From Streptomyces sp. NRRL S-340 (GTDB taxonomy: Bacteria > Actinomycetota > Actinomycetes > Streptomycetales > Streptomycetaceae): DNA of 64,000 nucleotides. The stretch lies in contig NZ_JOIY01000014.1 in NCBI RefSeq assembly GCF_000720185.1, positions 186,001-250,000 on the forward strand. The letters run 5' to 3'. A model generated the notes under the pieces. It had not been told where the DNA came from and made no database searches. It saw only the letters and a program-made list of their open reading frames with translations. Shown one piece after another: positions 60,323-64,000 of this stretch (positions are counted from its first letter, which is position 1; the number at the start of each line of letters is the position of its first letter). A program made the position numbers and the translations under genes.

Positions 60323-60361
60323 GGGGCGGGAGGGCGTGCCCCCGGCCCGCCCTCCCGCCCC
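60323..60361. terminator. Strong bidirectional terminator between convergent genes
   Basis: GGGGCGGGAGGGCG and CGCCCTCCCGCCCC form a perfect 14-bp stem with an 11-base loop. The hairpin lies between the LuxR-type gene and the convergent aldo/keto reductase. Confidence 0.7.
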
Positions 60362-60397
60362 GCCCGACATGTCCGGCGTGGACGTGGCCTTCGCCCC

Positions 60398-60445
60398 TGA
60401 CCGGGACGTGTCCTTCAGTTCTGACCGGGACGTGTCCTCCAGTCC
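60398..60445 (+). repeat. 24-bp tandem duplication
   Basis: Two copies of a unit beginning TGACCGGGACGTGTCCT lie head to tail with few differences, just beyond the terminator and before the end of the aldo/keto reductase gene. They are non-coding. Confidence 0.85.
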
Positions 60446-60473
60446 CGGCCGGCGTGGCGACGCGCGTACCCGC

Positions 60474-61451
60474 TCACAACCCCGTCCGCGCCAGGTCCTC
60501 TTCCGCGTACCGCTCGCCGCTCGGCGGCGTGAGCGCGTCGAGCCGGGCGAGCTGGTCCGCGCTCAGGACGACGGCGTCGGCCGCCGCGTTCTCCTTGACG
60601 CGGGCCACGCGCTTGGTGCCGGGGATCGGGACCACGTCGTCGCCCTGCGCCAGCAGCCAGGCCAGCGCGACCTGGGCGGGCGTGGCGCCGGCGTCCGCGG
60701 CGACGGCCTCCACCTCGTCGACGATGGCCAGGTTGCGCTCGAAGTTGCCGTCGGCGAACCGCGGCGTGCTCAACCGGAAGTCGTCCGCGGCCAGTTCCGC
60801 CGTGGAACGGATCGCCCCGGTCAGGAAGCCGCGGCCGAGCGGCGAGTAGGCGACCAGCCCGATGCCGAGTTCCCGCAGCACCGGCAGCAGCGGCTCGGCG
60901 GGCCGGCGCGACCACAGCGAGTACTCGGTCTGCACCGCGGCCACCGGGTGCACGGCGTGCGCGCGCCGCACGGTGTCCTCACCGGCCTCCGAGAGCCCGG
61001 CGTACCGGACCTTCCCCTCCCGTACCAGCTCGGCCAGCGCGCCCATCGTCTCCTCGATCGGCGTCCCCGGGTCGACGCGGTGCTGGTAGCAGAGGTCGAT
61101 GCGGTCCGTACCCAGCCGCCGGAGCGAGCCCTCGACCGCCTTGCGCACATTGGCCGGTGAGCTGTCGAGGACATTGGGACCGGCGCCGTCGTGCGCGACC
61201 AGCCCGAACTTGGTGGCGATGACCACCTCGTCACGCCGCCCGGCGACGGCACGGCCGACCAGTTCCTCGTTGACGAACGGACCGTAGATCTCGGCGGTGT
61301 CGATGAAGTCGACCCCCAGATCCAGGGCCTGCCGCACGGTGCGGACGGCCTCCTGCTCGTCGCTGCCCGCGCCCGTGTAGTAGTCGGACATCGTCATGGC
61401 CCCCAGGCCGATGCGCGAGACATCGAGCCCTCCGAGCGAAACACGCTGCAC
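60474..61451 (-). CDS. Aldo/keto reductase
   Basis: A 325-residue NADPH-dependent reductase of the AKR13-like group. The catalytic tetrad is visible as Asp51 and Tyr56 (FIDTAEIYG), Lys81 (IATKFG) and His124 (CYQHR). The cofactor region near the C-terminus reads [19 protein letters not shown]. The start is GTG 61451, with GGAAGGGAG upstream. It may reduce a carbonyl formed by the neighbouring ketosynthase/AvrD pathway, or may be a general detoxification enzyme; the sequence does not decide. Confidence 0.9.
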   Translation of the reverse strand: MQRVSLGGLDVSRIGLGAMTMSDYYTGAGSDEQEAVRTVRQALDLGVDFIDTAEIYGPFVNEELVGRAVAGRRDEVVIATKFGLVAHDGAGPNVLDSSPANVRKAVEGSLRRLGTDRIDLCYQHRVDPGTPIEETMGALAELVREGKVRYAGLSEAGEDTVRRAHAVHPVAAVQTEYSLWSRRPAEPLLPVLRELGIGLVAYSPLGRGFLTGAIRSTAELAADDFRLSTPRFADGNFERNLAIVDEVEAVAADAGATPAQVALAWLLAQGDDVVPIPGTKRVARVKENAAADAVVLSADQLARLDALTPPSGERYAEEDLARTGL

Positions 61452-61484
61452 CGGACGGCGCTCCCTTCCTGATCGGTCGATCCA

Positions 61485-61502
61485 CCGTACGAAGACGTAC
61501 GG
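61485..61502 (+). promoter_or_regulatory. Inverted repeat CCGTAC-N6-GTACGG
   Basis: CCGTACGAAGACGTACGG has perfect 6-bp arms and lies 34 bases upstream of the aldo/keto reductase start, in the divergent region before the thioesterase gene. A partial second copy (GTACGGCCGAGCGTACC) overlaps it. Confidence 0.45.
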
Positions 61503-61683
61503 CCGAGCGTACCGAAGCACATGCACATGGACGGCGGGTTGCCGCCGGACCACAAGTCTCGCGGAACACCGCGCACATACCACCGGCATGGCAGCAACAG
61601 GCCATGCCCCTTATGGCGGTCGGGCCCCCGTGTTTGACTCCTGTCGGTCCGCCGGTGCGGGCCGCGGAAAAAGACGGAGACCA

Positions 61684-62172
61684 ATGCCGAACATGATGCT
61701 CGGGCCCATAAGGGTCGACGGCTCATACGCGGGAGAACAACTCACCCGGCAGATGGGCATAGAGATAATCCGATGCGAACCGGGACTCGTCGTGGGCACC
61801 ATGCCGGTTTCCGGAAATCGCCAACCACTCGGAATTCTGCACGGCGGGGCGAATGCGGTGTTCGCGGAGACACTGGGTTCCGTCGCCGCATTCCTGCACG
61901 CCGGCCCCGGCGGGAACGCGGTCGGCGTCGACCTCTCCTGCACGCACCACCGGTGGGTCTCCTCGGGGACCGTCACCGGGGTGTGCCGGCCCCTCGACGA
62001 GCGGCAGACCACGGCCTCGTACGAGATCGTCCTCACCGACGACCTCGGCCACCGCACCTGCACGGCACGTCTCACCTGCGCGGTCCGGCGCGGCGCCCGC
62101 CGGCCGGGACTCCGCCCGGCGGCCGACCCGCCGCACCGGCTCGCCCCTTCCCGACGAACGGAGCACCGATGA
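61684..62172 (+). CDS. PaaI-type hotdog-fold thioesterase
   Basis: A 162-residue protein. The hotdog helix carries HGGANAVFAETLGSVAA, with His53-Gly-Gly and Glu62 as likely active-site residues. The sheet motif GVDLSCTHHRWVSSGTVTG is typical of the PaaI/YdiI group, which hydrolyses aryl- or acyl-CoA thioesters. The C-terminal 30 residues are an Arg/Pro-rich extension. ATG 61684 has GGAG upstream; the 5' end has lower G+C than average. It overlaps the AvrD-family gene (ATGA), so it likely supplies or clears an acyl substrate for that pathway. Confidence 0.87.
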   Translation: MPNMMLGPIRVDGSYAGEQLTRQMGIEIIRCEPGLVVGTMPVSGNRQPLGILHGGANAVFAETLGSVAAFLHAGPGGNAVGVDLSCTHHRWVSSGTVTGVCRPLDERQTTASYEIVLTDDLGHRTCTARLTCAVRRGARRPGLRPAADPPHRLAPSRRTEHR

Positions 62173-63203
62173 CCCCGACTCCGACCCCCATCGCGCCGGC
62201 CGCGACTTCGGCACCGACCGTGCCGACGTCCGTAGACGACCACCTCGGTCCCGCCGAGCGGCGCTTCTTCGGCCGCGGCTTCCGCCGGGTCGGCTACGAC
62301 ATCGGCGAGGTCGCCCTCGCCGTCGCGGACGGCACGGTCCAGGCGCGCTCCTCGGTGGGCGTGCGCTACCCGTCCGACTGGTCGAAGAAGGCGGCCGGCA
62401 CCGACCTGCGCCCCCACTTCAGCACCGTCGACGGCCTCGTCGTCGCCGCCCAGCTGGCCGAGGCCTGCCTGCGCGGCCCCGGCACCGACCTGCGCGGCGC
62501 CTGGCTGCGCAGGGTGCGGATGGCGGCCGGCAGCAGCCCGCAGGAGGACCTGGCCGGGCTGCCGGCCCGGGCGACGCTGCGCGGCACCGACCCGGTCGCG
62601 GGCGATCCCGCGCGCGTGGTGTCGGTGGTGGACTGCGCGATCGGCACCATGCGGGTGCGCTGCGAGATCGAGCACGCGCCGGTCGCGGCCGCGCCCCGCC
62701 CGGGCACCCACGCGGGCCTGGACGAGCTGCTCGGACCGGCCGCGGACCGCTACTTCGGCACCGGGTTCACCACCCGGCGCCAGTTGATCCACGACGTGCG
62801 GGTGGACCACCGGGCGCTGCGGGCCGAGGCCGCGCTGAGCGTCGTCCACGAGGACGGCGCACCGGTCCCGGCCGCCGGGCTCGAAGGCGCGTACCAGCCG
62901 TCGGTGTCGATGATCGACGCCTTCGTCACCGCCCTCCAGCTCGCCCAGATCATGCTGTACGACCTGGACGGCATGCGCCGGCAGGACAGCAACACCCTGT
63001 GGATGCGGCAGACCGTGCTCACCGCCTCCCGCCCGGACCGCCCCGGCCTCCGGGTCCCGGTGACCACCCGCCTGGACGACGCCGGCCTGCTGGAGAAGGC
63101 GGACGGCACCTGGCGCACCCTGACCGTGGCGGGTGAACTCGCCGGTCTCCAGGTGCGCTCGGCGGTCGCCCACCGGCTTCCCGAGGGGCGTGCGGCGGCA
63201 TGA
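62169..63203 (+). CDS. AvrD-family protein (syringolide-type biosynthesis)
   Basis: A 344-residue protein with two repeated hotdog-like halves: GPAERRFFGRGFRRVGYDIG near residue 27 and GPAADRYFGTGFTTRRQLIH near residue 190. Sequences such as VRYPSDWSKKAAGTDLRPHF, STVDGLVVAAQLAEACL and SMIDAFVTALQLAQIMLYDL match Pseudomonas AvrD. AvrD directs formation of syringolides, acyl glycosides made from a beta-ketoacyl chain and a pentulose. The internal repeat supports a tandem dehydratase-like (A-factor-type) fold. It lies between the thioesterase and FabH-like genes with coupled overlaps on both sides. The product here is unknown. Confidence 0.82.
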   Translation: MTPTPTPIAPAATSAPTVPTSVDDHLGPAERRFFGRGFRRVGYDIGEVALAVADGTVQARSSVGVRYPSDWSKKAAGTDLRPHFSTVDGLVVAAQLAEACLRGPGTDLRGAWLRRVRMAAGSSPQEDLAGLPARATLRGTDPVAGDPARVVSVVDCAIGTMRVRCEIEHAPVAAAPRPGTHAGLDELLGPAADRYFGTGFTTRRQLIHDVRVDHRALRAEAALSVVHEDGAPVPAAGLEGAYQPSVSMIDAFVTALQLAQIMLYDLDGMRRQDSNTLWMRQTVLTASRPDRPGLRVPVTTRLDDAGLLEKADGTWRTLTVAGELAGLQVRSAVAHRLPEGRAAA

Positions 63204-64000
63204 CCCGAGCAGCAGTGATCGCCGGTGTCGGCGGACACGTACCGCCCAGGATCGTGACCAACGACGACCTCGCCCGGCACCTGGACACCTCCGACCAGTG
63301 GATCCGGACCCGCACCGGCATCGCCACGCGCCATGTCGTCGACCCGGGCACCAGCACGGGCGACCTGGCCGTCGAAGCGGGCCGGCGCGCCCTGGAGAAC
63401 GCCGGTGCGGACGGCGCCGACCTGGTGATCGTCGCCACCACCACACCCGACCGCCCCTGCCCGGCCACCGCGCCGGCCGTCGCCGACCGCCTGGGCCTGA
63501 CCGGGGTGCCGGCCTTCGACGTGGCCGCCGTGTGCTCCGGGTTCCTCTACGCGCTCCAGGCCGGTGCCGCCGCCGTGACCGCCGGTTTCGCCGGGCGGGT
63601 CCTGGTGATCGGCGCGGAGTCCTTCAGCACCATCCTGGACCCCGAGGACCGCACCACCTCCGTCATCTTCGGGGACGGGGCCGGCGCGGTACTGCTGCGG
63701 GCCGGGACCCGCGAGGAGCCCGGTGCCGTGCTGGACGTGGACCTGGGCAGCGACGGCTCACTGGCCGACCTGATCACCGTCCGGGGCGGAGGCGCCGAGG
63801 AGCGTTCCCGGGGCGGCACGCCCCGGCCCGAGGACCGGTACTTCCGCATGGACGGCAAGTCCGTCTTCTTCGCCGCGGTGCGCCGCATGGCCCAGTCCTC
63901 GCGCACCGTGCTGGAGCGCACCGGCTGGCAGGTCGAGCAGGTGGACCGGCTGGTGGCCCACCAGGCCAACACGCGCATCATCCACGCCGTGGCCGAGCAG
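63200..64000 (+). CDS. Beta-ketoacyl-ACP synthase III (FabH-like), 3' end outside the window
   Basis: The visible 267 residues include IAGVGGHVPPRIVTNDDLAR and DTSDQWIRTRTGIATRH at the N-terminus, the nucleophile Cys112 in DVAAVCSGFLYAL, and the active-site His254 in LVAHQANTRI. The remaining Asn-containing segment would follow beyond the window. FabH enzymes condense a CoA-linked starter with malonyl-ACP. Next to AvrD this would produce the beta-ketoacyl chain. ATG 63200 overlaps the AvrD-family stop. Confidence 0.92.
   Translation, partial: MTRAAVIAGVGGHVPPRIVTNDDLARHLDTSDQWIRTRTGIATRHVVDPGTSTGDLAVEAGRRALENAGADGADLVIVATTTPDRPCPATAPAVADRLGLTGVPAFDVAAVCSGFLYALQAGAAAVTAGFAGRVLVIGAESFSTILDPEDRTTSVIFGDGAGAVLLRAGTREEPGAVLDVDLGSDGSLADLITVRGGGAEERSRGGTPRPEDRYFRMDGKSVFFAAVRRMAQSSRTVLERTGWQVEQVDRLVAHQANTRIIHAVAEQ

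Overview
The window is chromosomal DNA from a Streptomyces-like actinomycete. Signs of this are the very high G+C content with G/C-ending codons, frequent GTG and TTG starts, tight ATGA/GTGA overlaps, many Tat-type signal peptides, and a TTA leucine codon that occurs only in regulatory genes. About 50 protein genes, five gene fragments, three copies of one 164-bp inverted-repeat element and a set of operator-like palindromes can be supported. I see no tRNA, rRNA or CRISPR array.

Left third (1-18.6 kb): a polysaccharide/glycoprotein utilisation locus. Leftward genes encode a secreted M60 (mucinase-type) peptidase, a secreted PL8 polysaccharide lyase and a DUF2264 protein. Next come a LacI regulator and a D-2-hydroxyacid dehydrogenase. 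A rightward operon encodes an LplABC-type importer, a secreted M1 aminopeptidase, a secreted beta-helix protein with a carbohydrate-binding domain, and a Gfo/Idh/MocA oxidoreductase. Three related LacI-type operators (GTAARCG core) lie in front of these units. A DUF4232 lipoprotein and a scar from two divergent genes follow.

19-30.3 kb: a second uptake locus. It holds CutC and M81-family genes, a ROK repressor, and a divergent Dpp-type ABC transporter operon (lipoprotein, two permeases, one fused double ATPase) that ends in a ROK sugar kinase. One 164-bp element sits between the binding-protein gene and the permeases. The other two copies are in the first locus.

30.7-43.5 kb: mixed regulator-target pairs and accessory genes. 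These are LysR/SDR, TetR/NAD(P)-binding protein, a VOC protein, small membrane and secreted proteins, a TmrB-like P-loop protein, a secreted FG-GAP protein, and an ArsR-type regulator with two perfect operators. The ArsR gene leads into an MFS transporter translated in frame into a hemerythrin domain. A scrambled HTH/DUF3291 pseudogene region follows.

43.9-56.9 kb: a probable biosynthetic cluster. It holds a LysR regulator, an EamA exporter, a B12-binding glutamate-mutase small subunit, and a mutase large subunit fused to a FAD/NAD(P) N-oxygenase-like domain. It continues with an acyl-CoA-ligase-type enzyme fused to a cupin, an MFS exporter, a SAM methyltransferase, an MqnA-like enzyme and a P450.

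57-64 kb: a second probable cluster. It holds FabF-like and FabH-like ketosynthases, a PaaI-type thioesterase, an AvrD-family protein (syringolide-type chemistry), an aldo/keto reductase, an MmyB-type XRE regulator with a TTA codon, and a LuxR-type regulator preceded by a TTA-containing leader ORF. The FabH-like gene runs off the right end.
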